Source: Diplolepis rosae (lineage: Eukaryota > Arthropoda > Insecta > Hymenoptera > Diplolepididae). Taken from it: a stretch of DNA of 64,000 nt. The notes under the pieces were generated by a model. That model had not been told where the DNA came from and ran no database searches. It saw only the letters and a program-made list of their open reading frames with translations. Shown piece by piece: positions 45,463 to 55,989 of this stretch. Where the stretch lies: contig JAPYXD010000752.1 in NCBI GenBank assembly GCA_030998225.1, positions 17,252,501 through 17,316,500 on the forward strand. Reading direction: 5' to 3'. Positions within the stretch are counted from its first letter, which is position 1. Each line of letters opens with the position of its first letter. The position numbers were made by a program, and so were the translations under genes.

Positions 45463-46617
45463 TTACTCCAAGCCCATCTCTTTTCTGAACTCCAGAAATT
45501 TAACTGCAGGCAACGGCTTGGTCAGTGCATCTGCCAATTGATTTCCTGTAGGAATATATATCAATTTTACTATATTTTTCTCAACCTGCTCTCTTGAGAA
45601 ATGATATTTTATATCTATATGCTTAGATCTCTTGTGATTGGTCGGATTGCTTGCTATACTAATACAACCATTATTATCTTCATAAATTACTATAGGTTCT
45701 AAAATTTTTATCTTTATACTAATTGCTAATGACCTTAACCAAAGAGCTTCTCGCACAGCTTCAAAAAGAGCCATATATTCAGCTTCTGTAGATGAAGCTG
45801 CTACTGAGGCCCGTTTTCTAGTATTCCAACTAATCGTACAATTCTCAAATAATTTAAATAAATATCCAGTTGTGCTTTTTCTGTCAAGTTCATCATTACC
45901 GCCCCAGTCAGAGTCTACAAAACCACTTATAAAATCATTATAATTCTGTTTTACGTAATTTAATTTGATATTTATTGAACCTTTAAGATATCTTAAAACT
46001 CTTTTTAAATTTTGCCAGAGCTCTTTATTATTTTTATTTGTATATCTACTTAAAATATTAATTGCAACACATAAATCAGGTCGTGTGCAAATCATAATAT
46101 ACATTATGCATCCAATTAAATTACGACAAGGAGCATCATATGTTTCATCAGAATTTAACTCAAAATAGTTTAATTTACTAGGAAGTGGTGTACTAACAGC
46201 TTTACAATCTGACATTTTAAATTTTTCTAAAACCTTTTTTATATAAGCACTTTGATCTAAAAATATTTTATTTACTGTTCTCTCTACTTTAATACCAAGA
46301 AAAAGCTTAATATCTTTCAAATCAGTCATTGAAAATTTATTCATAAGATAATTTTTAAAGTTATTCATTACTTCAATATTAGCAGTAGCAATCACAAGAT
46401 CATCTACATATAATACAACATATATATTTTCATGTATATTTCCTCTATCTAATATATATATACATCTATCAACTGATGAATTTTGAAAGCCTTTTTCTAT
46501 AAGAGCTTTTTCAAACATCTCAAACCAACATCTTGCTGCCTGTTTTAATCCATACAAAGCTTTATTTAATTTACATACTTGATTTGCATTACATTTAACT
46601 CCTTGAGGAACTCTCAT
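45463..46617 (-). pseudogene. Copia pol: RT C-terminal half and RNase H
   Basis: A 384-codon minus-strand frame. It opens in the copia RT with CKLNKALYGLKQAARCW and has the catalytic YVDDLVIA box, then the LFLGIKVER and QSAYIKKVLEKF segments typical of Ty1/copia. The RNase H part shows GFVDSDWGG, SSTEAEYMAL and YEDNNGC, holding the acidic catalytic residues, and the C-terminal HIDIKYHF and ADALTKPLP motifs. It is fused in the original element to the RT N-terminal half just upstream, but a frame change in a run of T at about 46647-46650 separates them. Confidence 0.85.
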
Positions 46618-46643
46618 ATAAATTTCTTCTTTTAATATACCAT

Positions 46644-47027
46644 TTAAAATGCAGTTTTAACATCCATATGATGTATTAATAAATTAAACTGATTAGCAAA
46701 TGCAACGATAAATCTAAAACTAGAAATTCTTGCTACTGGAGCAAACGTTTCATTATAATCAATCAAGTATTCTTGACTAAAACCACGAGCAACAAGACGA
46801 GCCTTGTACCTCAATGGATTTCCAAATTCATCATATTTTATAGTAAATATCCATTTGCAATCTACAATATTTCTGTCATTTGGTCTTGACACTAATGTCC
46901 AAGTTTTATTAATCATTAGGGAATTTATTTCGTCATTAATGGCTTCTTCCCATTTTACTCTATCATCTCTAATTTTAATTTCATTATATGATACAGGTAT
47001 GTCTTTAACTAGAGTTTCAGCTATCAT
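46644..47027 (-). pseudogene. Copia pol: RT N-terminal half
   Basis: It contains W(E)EAINDEI, NKTWTLV, CKWIFTIKYDEFG, YKARLVARGFSQ and ETFAPVARISSFR, ending HHMDVKTAF, where the first catalytic Asp of the RT lies. The frame breaks immediately after this Asp motif. It is part of one former pol with the neighbouring pieces. Confidence 0.85.
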
Positions 47028-47041
47028 AATATAATCGTACT

Positions 47042-47359
47042 CTATATTATATTCATTATAAGAAATAGGTTTTGAATCTCATTATCTGATTCATAATTAT
47101 CACATTTACTTGAAATATCTGAATTTCCTTTTTCAGATTTATGTGACTTTGTATCTGATTTATCAATATCAGATTTCTCAAACATATCTGATTTATCTTT
47201 ATCAGCTTTTTGCAATTGTACTACTGATTTTGACCTTATGTCAGATTCATCAGTTTCTTTACCCTCATTTACTCCACTTTTCTTTAGTGGTCTAGTAACT
47301 AAGTAGTTTGTTTCGTCAATAATCACATCTCTAACTAAAACAAATTTTTCGTTTTCCAC
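47042..47359 (-). pseudogene. Copia integrase C-terminal tail and linker
   Basis: It begins with the conserved ENEKFVLVRDVIIDE segment that ends the copia integrase region, followed by a charged linker of Lys-Ser-Asp repeats (for example DKSD, EKSD). The frame is shifted from the RT piece and from the upstream integrase. Confidence 0.7.
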
Positions 47360-47394
47360 GTCCCATACTTTATACCCATTAGGAACATATCCGA

Positions 47395-47808
47395 CTAATA
47401 TACCTTTCCATGATTTTTCATCAAATTTAGTTTTACGAACCTTATTATGTGTAAATACAGTTGAGCCAAATTTGTATTATCAACTGTTGAAGGAGTGATC
47501 GGACCACAAACGTCAGAATGAACAATAAACAATGGACGCTGTATATAATCTTTATTTTTGAAATTTTGAAATGGTAATCGTGCTTGTTTACCGTTAATAC
47601 AAGCTTCGCACAAGTGATCTGTCAGTATTACTTGTTCGATTATATCAAAATCAATGACCATTTGTTTATTTTTCATTTCTAAAAATTTTGATTTTCCTAT
47701 ATGACCCAAACGCTGATGCCATAATTTATAATTACAATTTCCAACATTATTTACTTGAAAATCATTACATTTTAATCTTGTTTTATCTATTTTAAAATCG
47801 ATTGCCAC
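47395..47808 (-). pseudogene. Copia GAG-pre-integrase and integrase zinc finger, core deleted
   Basis: The HHCC zinc finger is visible (LWHQRLGHIG ... LCEACINGKQ) and is followed by HSDVCGPITP, which carries the first integrase Asp. Immediately after it the frame runs into sequence that belongs, in another phase, to the conserved segment after the core (KGILVGYVPNGYKVWD). So the catalytic core with the second Asp and the Glu is missing by deletion. This copy cannot make active integrase. Confidence 0.8.
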
Positions 47809-47812
47809 TAAA

Positions 47813-48118
47813 TTATTTAATTGTATTCATAACAATTTTACTATTTCTACTTATCTTAATTCCTTTATTGTCAAAGATGATAGTTAATCCAGCCTTTTGC
47901 ATCTTTGATACTGACAGTAGATTATCGACAACCACATTTTTAGCGATTCGCTCTGCTTTAATCCAATCATCACCGGCTTTTTCAGGAACTGCATTATCAA
48001 TTACTTTAAGCACATCAAGTTCACTTAATAAATGTATATTTCGTAACTTCCACACACTATATCGATCTCCATCGAAGGGTTTTATATTTCTTCTTAATTT
48101 AGAATGTTCCATTATCAC
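47813..48118 (-). pseudogene. Copia gag N-terminus joined to post-protease sequence
   Basis: The start is the copia Gag N-terminus (IKPFDGDRYSVWKLR, LLSELDVLKVID). After about 55 codons it passes, without losing the frame, into DNLLSVSKMQKAG, a segment that normally lies after the protease. The rest of gag, the zinc knuckle and the protease active site are absent. This is an internal deletion with an in-frame junction at about 47945-47955. Confidence 0.75.
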
Positions 48119-48245
48119 TATTATATATATATATCACTAGTTGATATGATAAGTTTAAATGTTCAAAAAGCTTATGCACACAAAACTACACATAAAATAA
48201 ATTGAATTTACACTTATAATACACAGTTTTTTTAATTGACGTTAT

Positions 48246-48259
48246 CTGGGCCCATAACC
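48246..48259 (-). other. Copia primer-binding site
   Basis: The minus-strand GGTTATGGGCCCAG begins directly at the inner edge of the 5' LTR. It matches the known copia primer site, which pairs with an internal fragment of initiator tRNA-Met rather than with its 3' end. Confidence 0.75.
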
Positions 48260-48655
48260 TCTTGGAAATGGGTGAATAAAATAAAACAAAAACTCAGAAT
48301 ATTTGAATTTAACTTTATAATTTATTCTGAGTAGCACAAGGAAAGACGCACGTCTGATCTCTAGGAGAACCAGTCAAAGGACTAAGGGCTAGAGCTAGAG
48401 CGATTTGCTAGCTATCGGGAATGCAGTCTGCATTCTATCAGAAAAACAATGGTTTCTTTTACTATAAGTACATGCAGACTCCAGACAGCTAAGCTCTCCA
48501 TAAAATTCTAGACGAGTGACATGTCACAGCGTCAAGTGTTGTAACCCGAGCTAGTCATAAAACTATGAACCTAAAAAGGGCCTTTCTTTCCTAGCCTTAA
48601 CTTTCTATATTTGTTCAATAAATTGCTTTTGAGTTAAAAGCTAATATTTCCAACA
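48260..48655 (-). repeat. Copia 5' LTR, intact, 396 bp
   Basis: Bounded by TGTTGG (minus strand, 48655) and CCAAGA at the inner end. The inner and outer ends do not both finish in CA as usual (CCAAGA here, CCAATA in the other LTR). The edges are set by the GGTAG duplication and the abutting primer site. Confidence 0.85.
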
Positions 48656-48667
48656 GGTAGAAAAACG

Positions 48668-48745
48668 AAAGCTGACGGGAACCGAACCCTAATCTCTGGC
48701 TCTCTAAGAGGACGACTTTACCATTCTGCCAAAACAGGTCATGAG
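48668..48745 (-). repeat. tRNA-like sequence immediately beside the copia insertion
   Basis: The minus strand reads TGGCAGAATGGTAAAG (A-box region), an anticodon-like CCTCTTAGAGAG arm and GGGTTCGGTTCCCGTCAGC (T-arm/B-box). It differs from the alanine-like family and occurs once in the window. The retrotransposon lies at its 3' side. It could be a degenerate tRNA gene or another SINE head. Confidence 0.5.
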
Positions 48746-48779
48746 AATTTAGAGTTAAGAATCTATTTAGCTATTTAAA

Positions 48780-49995
48780 GTGTAAATGCTAGTACACTGG
48801 TGCTTGGGTAATATCGGCAGTGCTCGGTTAATACAAAGTTAATTGGCAATAATTTTAATATTCTGCTTTATTCCGATAAAAGTAATAATTAGTTCACATT
48901 CCAATTTTATCATCATTAAATTTAAGGAGGTTTATCTCGTACGTAGTAAGTCAAAGAGAGAGAGATCTTGCCTGACTAGCGTATTTTTGAGTATGCGCAA
49001 TAAATCTGGCAACGTTGCATTCTCCTGTTACTTGTTTACCTTCGGTCAATGGGTTATATTGCGTTGTTTATTTATGAGTAATGAGTCCAGTTTCTACATG
49101 TTTGTGTGCAAATATATAAAATTTTTAAAATTTGGGAAATTTTAGAGATGATAAAAATGGACTACTTTTGGTTTTAATAATGAAAAAAAAAACCTCGGTA
49201 TATTTTGCTAAAATTGAACTTTTTTTCATTTTTGAAACCAAAAGCTGTCTATCTACGTCCATTTTTATCTTCCCCACTATTTCCCAAATTTTGAAATCTA
49301 AATTTTACGTAGTTTAAACACAAACACGTATAAACCTAAAATCAATAAAAGTTTCTAATCCCCTAAGTATCACATGCCCTCAAGAATATAAGTCATTGTA
49401 ATAGTTCATAATAAATGTTTCAATTTAAACGTCTCATTTAACCCAGTGTATTATTTTATAACTAATCATTTCATTACTACAATTACTATACCGCATACAT
49501 GTAGGGGATATTTTCAAATAGCGCGCACTCTCTCCAGAAGTTGCGACGTTGTCACATGTTTCGTAGTTTCGTAGTGGAGGTTATCTACTGCTAAAAGACA
49601 GATTTCGTTTATAATATATTTATACATTTCTCGATTCATAGTCACCCAATCCACCTAAATTTATAGTTGAGATGTTTCTCTTTAATATGACATAACTTTC
49701 ACTCAAAACTATCCGTAAATACCTAATAGGTTAGCGATAGAAGTCTGGGAAATTGCTCCTTTCCATATGACTACATGTAACATTGAAAAAAATATTTATA
49801 TTAATATCTCATCTCTGAGGTAACTAAATGACTCAAAAATTTTTTTGAGCTATCCTAGTATACTGCTCGACCTATATTTTTTTTCAAAATCTATCTGTTA
49901 ATTCCTTAGCCAGATGAACTATCTTAAATCGAGATATTTATTTCCGACACATAATATCTGAGATCATTGATATTTTAACTATACGACATTTTATT
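48780..49995. other. No gene; P2 element right part at 49095-49374
   Basis: The stretch 49095-49374 carries both inner arms and the right end (AGTATCACATGCCC) of the P2 TTAA family, with the outer left end lost. The rest shows no exon or RNA. Confidence 0.4.
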
Positions 49996-49997
49996 TT

Positions 49998-50787
49998 TGT
50001 ATGGTGACCATCCGTCCGGATTTCCGCGGACATGACCTCATTTTAGGGCTTGTGTGAGTTGTCCTACAGGATTTTTGATTTTGTCCGGGTTTTTCAAATG
50101 ATAAATTTTTATTTTTCAATCAACTTTTGCATTTTTTTTTTTGTACAAAATTTTATCATTCAATGCCATTTAACGATTTATTCGTCAATTAGCAAACCTC
50201 AACAACTCAAAAATAATCTTTCAACTCAATAGATTATTAATTACAATGCATCAGGGTTCAAAAATATAATTATAAGATGTTAAGCGTTAACAACATTTAA
50301 TAAAATAGTCACTTCTGTCCTACTTTGTCCTCATTTGTCAAACCTTTTTGTCCTGCTTTTCGAAAATCAATTATGATCACCCAATATTTTGAAACTTTTC
50401 TGTCCTACTTTGGCCTCCCTTTTTAAGATAAGTTTTCATCCACGAAAATTAGACCTCAGGCAAAAATAGATAATTTTGCTTTTAAGAATAGCATAATATT
50501 TTAAAATTTGGTAAGAAGTGATAAGAAAAAAAGGTAGGGCAAAAATGAAATTTATTCATAAAATTATTTTTCTGTATTTCAAATTTTTTTTCTTGGAAAT
50601 TAATTTTTTCTCTTCCAAAATAGCCTTTGAATAATAATATTGCTATTCTTGAAAGCAAAATTATCTATTTTTGCCTGAGGTCTAATTTTTGTGGATAAAC
50701 TACCTTAAATAAATGTTTGTCCTACTTTGTCCTCATTTTTAAAAACCTTTTTGTCCTACTTTTCAAAAATCAATTATGGTCACCCTA
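49998..50787. mobile_element. GGTGACC-type TIR element with about 10-bp TSD
   Basis: The ends TGGTGACCATCCG and ATTATGGTCACCC are inverted. Both flanks carry TATTTTTGTA, a 10-bp candidate duplication. Inside are TTGTCCTACTTTGTCCTC words that recur at 50325, 50405 and 50720. It is non-coding. A 278-bp TTAA element is nested in it. Long duplications of this size suggest a MULE-like or hAT-like origin. Confidence 0.6.
50427..50704. mobile_element. TTAA element, family P4, 278 bp fold-back
   Basis: TTAA at 50423-50426 and 50705-50708. The arms are almost fully complementary: ATTAGACCTCAGGCAAAAAT on the left and ATTTTTGCCTGAGGTCTAAT on the right. It is nested in the GGTGACC element. Confidence 0.75.
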
Positions 50788-50979
50788 TATTTTTGTACCC
50801 AGAATAGTTCTGTTCGCTAGAGTTGTAAAACAAATTATCTCATTGTGATTCATTCACTGTCCGGTACGAGTTTTATTTCATCTTGTAGTTATAGTACTAG
50901 AAAATTCTACGTAATTCGCAATAATAAAATTGAATTCCGTCTAACTAGAAGGGAACATGAAAGTCCTTGTTTACTTTAA

Positions 50980-51337
50980 GGCCATGGATCAATCGGACCA
51001 CGTGACTAAATTATACATTTATTCGTTCATGTAAGATAACTTTTTTAATTTACAATGTATCTTTCTGATAATTTGGGAAACGTAACAAAAGATAATAAAG
51101 CACGTCTGTTAACTTCTTTTTAGTAAAAATTTTGAAAAAAATTCCAAAACTTATCGACAATTACAGTTAACTGTAAAATTTTTTGCAAAATTTTCACTAA
51201 TACAAAGTTGAAAGACGTTCTCTATCGTGTTCTGTAGTGTTTTCCAAATTTTCAGGAAGATATTTTGTAAAAGAAAAAAGTTATCTTACACGAACTTTTA
51301 CAGGAATTTGGTCACGTGATCTGCTTGATCCATGGCC
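50980..51337. mobile_element. TTAA element, family P1, 358 bp
   Basis: TTAA at 50976-50979 and 51338-51341. The ends GGCCATGGATCAATCGGACC and GATCTGCTTGATCCATGGCC, with CACGTGAC in both arms, make it the best copy of the family. It is non-coding. Confidence 0.8.
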
Positions 51338-51341
51338 TTAA

Positions 51342-52155
51342 AACATGAGATGAATTAATTATGAAACCGATTCTTTGCCAATCTCGTTAATAGAGAAATT
51401 AAACTTTTATTAATGCGACGCTAAATTGCTTTGTATAAAATTCTGACCTTGTTCTACATTTGACGGCGCTAGACACAAACTTTCGAGAAAATTCCTTGAA
51501 AGAGGAAGATTGTTATCTGACGCAAATGAGAGAATTGGGAAAGATGCAGCACGAATAAAGACGACATGCACTACCTCAATGACCACGTGGTGTCTGCATA
51601 CTTTCATAATTTACTCCATTCTATCAGTCGAGCACGTGGTCACGCTTCCAAAGATTTCGACGCATGCGCAATATGCGCTTCAAGGTCGAGCAAAGGCGAC
51701 ACCAGTTTAGAGCACGTGGGATTCTAATCGCTGTTTATAAACTGAAGAACCTTTTCAAAGGCTACGCGATTATTATCCAAAATTATTCAATATTATTGTA
51801 ATAATTAGGTGCTTGAGTTTGAAATTTTTGCCACTGCATACATTATCCAGTCGAATGCGTCTCTTTTTCCACAGAAAGATTGAAAATTTGTTTAATTTGA
51901 AATTATTGTAATAATTTGTGACGTACCAAATCTTAAAGAATCCATCTCTGTTTGGTAAACTTTAAAAATGTAAAGTAATGTTTCAAAATATATGTCACAA
52001 AATATTACAATATTTTCCAACTTTTCCATGTATCCGAACTTTGCTCAAAAGTTTCGGATTAAAATTAATTCCGAACCAATCCGATGTTTTCCGAATTATT
52101 ACGAAATTTATATCAGAACCAAGTAATTTTATTCCGATCTAATCCGAAAAGCGTT
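51342..52155. other. No gene; GC-richer patch at 51400-51720 and tRNA-repeat tail at 51845
   Basis: The patch 51460-51720 has mixed composition and CACGTGG words at 51580, 51632 and 51714. Its frames on the two strands have no domain. Positions 51820-51890 match the empty-site flank (TTTTTGCCACTGCATACATTA) and the tail of the tRNA-like repeat. Confidence 0.35.
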
Positions 52156-52159
52156 ATAA

Positions 52160-53150
52160 CCCTGGCGAATTTATCGGATTGAAATTCATTCCTAGTCAAT
52201 CAGAACTCTTCCGATTCATTCCGATGTCTGTATCCGAGCCAATGCGAATCAATCCGTATGAATCCAAGATCGGAATGATTCGGATTGATTCTGATTAAAA
52301 ATTCGGTATGGATCAATCCGAGACTGGATCGATTCGAATTGAAAACTTGTGACTTTTTAGGGTGAATTATCAAAAAAATGAATTTTCTTCGTCAGTTCGA
52401 AATTAGAGTGAATTAAGTCGGATTGATTTTTGACCGTTTTTCATCAAACGAGACACGAAACGTTTTTCGGATTTGTTCGGAATGATTCTCATTGGCTCGG
52501 ATACAGGTATCGGAATGAATGACTCAATCAGGTTTATTCCGGTTAAATCTTGAGATTCTACACGTAAAAAAAAGATTTGATTGAATCAAAGAAAATTATT
52601 TGTATGAAAGACTTTCTTTGATTTAAAGTAATGGTTTATTTGAATTAAATAAAATTTGTTTGATTCAAACAAATTATATTTTGTTTGAATTAAACAAATG
52701 TTTTTTTCTAATTCAAATAAGCTTTTTGTTTGAATCGTAAAAAGCCCTTTAAACAAATATTTTCTTTCATTCAATCAAATCTTTTTCCTCACTGTAATCC
52801 GAATAAATTAGAAGTAAGTTTTCAATTCGACTTCAGATTAACACTAATCGTATTTCCAGTCCTAATCAATCCGAATCATTCCGACCACGGATTCATTCTG
52901 ATTGATTCAAATTAAAAATTCGGTTTAGATCAATCCGTGATAGAACTGATGCTCATTAATTCGGATTGTGAATTTAGTTCTGATTCATTCGGATTAGCAT
53001 CTCGAATTGAATTGATTTTTTATCAAATGGTATTGATAATATTTTTCGGATTCGATATGAATGGAACTGTTTGATTCGAATACAAATTCCGGAATGATTC
53101 TGAAAATTTCTGATTGGTTCGCAATAAATTCCAATCTGAAACTTTCTACG
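52160..53150. repeat. Family C-like ATCCGAATGAATCC repeat block
   Basis: The left end TAACCCTGGCGAATTTATCGG matches the C-family terminus. The region GAGCCAATGCGAATC at about 52237 is an uninterrupted version of the 8.2-kb element's target. The block is a patchwork of ATTCCGAATC words in both orientations and is interrupted by a TA element at 52561-52794. The right end is unclear. Confidence 0.6.
52561..52794. mobile_element. TA-flanked miniature element of AAACAAAT palindromes, 234 bp
   Basis: TA at 52559-52560 and 52795-52796. The arms AAAAGATTTGATTGAATC and ATTCAATCAAATCTTTTT are inverted. The inside alternates AATTAAACAAA and TTTGTTTGAATT. It is nested in the C-family block. Confidence 0.7.
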
Positions 53151-53740
53151 CGGCGTTAGATCTGGTTCTTCCTATTATCCTAGAATTTTTTACGTCATTA
53201 GAAATTCAAATATTAATTAATATAAGAAAACTTGAAAATATGTATCGAGTTGAAATATATTTTTCAGTTAACTAATGTAAGAAAGAGTATAATATTCCAT
53301 ACGTTGCGCACATTGTCTTGAGAGTAATAAAAATCGTATATAGTGTTTACGTGCCTGGAATGCAAATGAGCACATTGAATAACTCATAACTATGCCTTTA
53401 AGGTGGAAGAAACGTCAAAATGATAGACAAGAATCTCGTATAACGCCGAAACGAGTTTGTTTTCTCTTCTTTTTGTAGATTCCAAAAAAATGACGTTTTT
53501 TTTACAAAAAGTAGTATGCTTGCAATTATTGCTGAAATATATTTTCCAAATTTCAATCTGAAAGATTTGACTGATTAAATAGTTGGAAATGAGTTACTTT
53601 TTCACTTGAGTGAACATTTCACTGAAAAATAGTGAAACTCTTACATAAGTTGATCAATAAAAGATAAATTACTAATAAATATGAGTAAAAATTTAACTAT
53701 TTTTCAGTAAAATGCCAATGATTGTCATTGAAATTTTTAC
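53151..53740. other. AT-rich DNA, no gene seen
   Basis: No exon, RNA or repeat boundary is supported. Confidence 0.35.
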
Positions 53741-53744
53741 TTAG

Positions 53745-54309
53745 GGTAGTTGTGCTAAAAATCAGGTCTTTGAAAAAAAAAATTTTTTATATTAAGACTT
53801 GAAATAATATTACCAGTTGTGTCTTATGAAAGGAAAATCATTATTTTTTTAGAAAGAAATTTAAAACTTACAAAAAATAATACTTTTAATTTTTTTTATA
53901 ATAGAATTTTTTATTACTGTCGTTTCTTACGAATTTTCAAAAAATGATTATATTTTCATAAATCATGACTTTTATTTTGGAAAAAATACTCTATTGTTTC
54001 CAATTTTAAAAGTATAAAGCTTTGAATATTTTTTATTTAATTTTTTTTTATTATTTAAATATTTTTATTTATTTTCAAAATTGGAAACATTACTTACAGA
54101 GAATATTTTGTTGGAAAAAATTGCTAAAAAGGAATATTAAGGAAAAATTCTATTACAAAAAAATTAAAAGTATTATTTTTCGTAAGTTTTAAATTTTTTT
54201 CTTGAAAAATAATATTTTTTCTATCATAAGACACTACTGATAATATTTCGAGTATTAAAATCATAAAAATTTTTTTTTTGGGGACCTGATTTTTGACACG
54301 AAAACTACC
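53745..54309. mobile_element. TTAA-type element related to P4, 565 bp
   Basis: The left flank is TTAG (53741-53744), a one-base variant of TTAA, and the right flank is TTAA (54310-54313). The ends GGTAGTTGTGCTAAAAATCAGG and CCTGATTTTTGACACG...ACTACC are inverted. The interior arms are long and A/T-rich, so the element folds back. It is non-coding. Confidence 0.55.
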
Positions 54310-54609
54310 TTAAGTATGTGTAAAGAAAGTTCTAATGTGTTAGAAAAAGTCGATAGTATTTCAATGTCAGTTAGAATTAGAATCATGCAAATGTGGAACA
54401 TAACATTATTGTGACATTGAAATATCCACATAAATGGCCTCGATAAATGAATGCGAACAACCAATTAATATTTTATCATAACTCTTTTACGTTAATAAAA
54501 TCTTTATTTAAAGGCATCAACAGTTTGATAACACATCCAATCGTCTTTAAGGGCATGTGGTACCTAGGAAATTAGCAAATATTATTGATTTCATGTTTCT
54601 ACATGCTTG

Positions 54610-54954
54610 CGTTTCATTCATTCCGAGCCAATCAGAACTATTCCTATTCATTCTGATATCTGTATCCGAGCCAATGCGAATCATTCCGAATCAATCCGAA
54701 AAACGTTTTGTATCTCGTTTGATGAAAAAGCGTAAAAAATCGATCCGACCTAATCCAATTCAATCCGAGGCAACTATCCGAATGAATCCGAACCAATCGG
54801 AAACCAAGTTTTCGATCCGAATCAATCCAAGCTCGTATTGATCCAAACCGAATTTTCAGTCTGATTGAAAAACGTTTTTCGGATTGGTTCGGAATGATTC
54901 GCATTTGCTCGGATACAGATATCGGAATGAATCCCTATCCGATACTTTCGCCAG
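54610..54954. repeat. Family C element copy joined to a P2 fragment
   Basis: It contains GTATCCGAGCCAATGCGAATC without interruption (about 54663) and ends at ATCCGATACTTTCGCCAG. Its left edge abuts a truncated P2 TTAA element (54546-54610: TTAAGGGCATGTGGTACC). Confidence 0.6.
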
Positions 54955-54959
54955 AGCAT

Positions 54960-55550
54960 GGCTTTAAGATTTGGTATTACTTTTTTGCACCCTTTCAAGT
55001 ACATATTGAATTATATACTCGAATTCTAATAAGAAAAGTTTATCTGCAAATGCATTCCCAAGTATAGATAGGAATCATAAAATCCTTTTATTGACTCACA
55101 TAGATATAAAAACGACTTAACTATAAAGCATCGAAGAGTGGTTCGGTTCGCATTGAGAAGTATCGAGCGCCAATGTGTACCGTAATCGTAATACTTGGAG
55201 ATCTGGTGGAAAACTGTTATGAGAATTGATAGTCAGGAATGACGAGGTTGCCCACTGCGAGGCGCCACTTCCCGTAGCCCGTAACATCTTGACTGCGCAA
55301 CGACGAGAATAGCAACCTCTCGGGAGTAAATCTAGAGAGCACTGACCTAGTGTCCCAGCCGCCGATTTCGCTCCCAAGTCCCTTCCTCCCCACCACTTAA
55401 TTCAATTTATCTGGTTGCACTTTTCCCTGGTACACACAAAAAGAGGGGGGAAGAGAGCACGTGTGATCGAGCATCGTTTCCCTCATTAAACCTTACTTTT
55501 TACTCCGGAAGAGTATACCCTAGCTAAAGTTTTAGATTGGAATTTAATCC
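54960..55550. other. GC-richer non-repetitive patch, no gene recognised
   Basis: The stretch 55130-55450 has balanced composition. An 86-codon minus-strand frame at 55117-55377 has no recognisable domain. It is possible regulatory or untranslated host DNA. The basis is composition only. Confidence 0.3.
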
Positions 55551-55554
55551 GAAC

Positions 55555-55866
55555 GGATCATTGGCGAAAGTATCGGATAGAAATTCATTCCGAGCCAATC
55601 AGAATTATTCCGATTCATTCCGATATCTGTATCCGAGCCAATGCGAATTTTCAATCAGAATTAATCCGATGAATCCGAGGTCGGAATGATTCAGATTCAT
55701 TCAGATTGAAAACTTGATTTCGGATTGTTGCCTCGGATTAAGTCTGATTAGGTCAGATCGATTTTTTACCGTTTTTCATGAAACGAGATACAAAACGTTT
55801 TTCGGAGTGGTTCGGAATTGTTCTGATTGGCTCAGAATGAATTCCTATCCGATACTTTCGCCAAGG
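55555..55866. mobile_element. Family C TIR element, compact copy
   Basis: The ends TTGGCGAAAGTATCGGATAG and CTATCCGATACTTTCGCCAA are inverted. The interior is the ATTCATTCCGA/TCGGAATGATTC word set with GTATCCGAGCCAATGCGAAT intact at about 55628. It is non-coding and sister to 31522-40266. Confidence 0.7.
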
Positions 55867-55989
55867 ATCTGAACTATTCCAAGCTATTCCAAAATCTGTT
55901 TCCGAACCAATCCGAGCTCGGATTAATCTTATTGGAGTTTCGGATTAAAACGGAATTGAATTAAAATGGATTTTAAACGTTTTGCATCG

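Larger units (their letters stand above)
42919..48655 (-). mobile_element. Copia-type LTR retrotransposon, defective, with 5-bp TSD
   Basis: The direct LTRs are 48260-48655 (5' for this minus-strand element) and 42919-45122 (3', interrupted). The target duplication GGTAG lies at 42914-42918 and 48656-48660. A primer site CTGGGCCCATAACC (plus strand, 48246-48259) abuts the 5' LTR and matches the copia type that uses an internal part of initiator tRNA-Met. A purine tract abuts the 3' LTR at 45123-45132. Between them, in order, are gag N-terminus, GAG-pre-integrase/integrase zinc finger, integrase tail, RT and RNase H. Large internal deletions and frameshifts make it non-autonomous. Confidence 0.85.
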
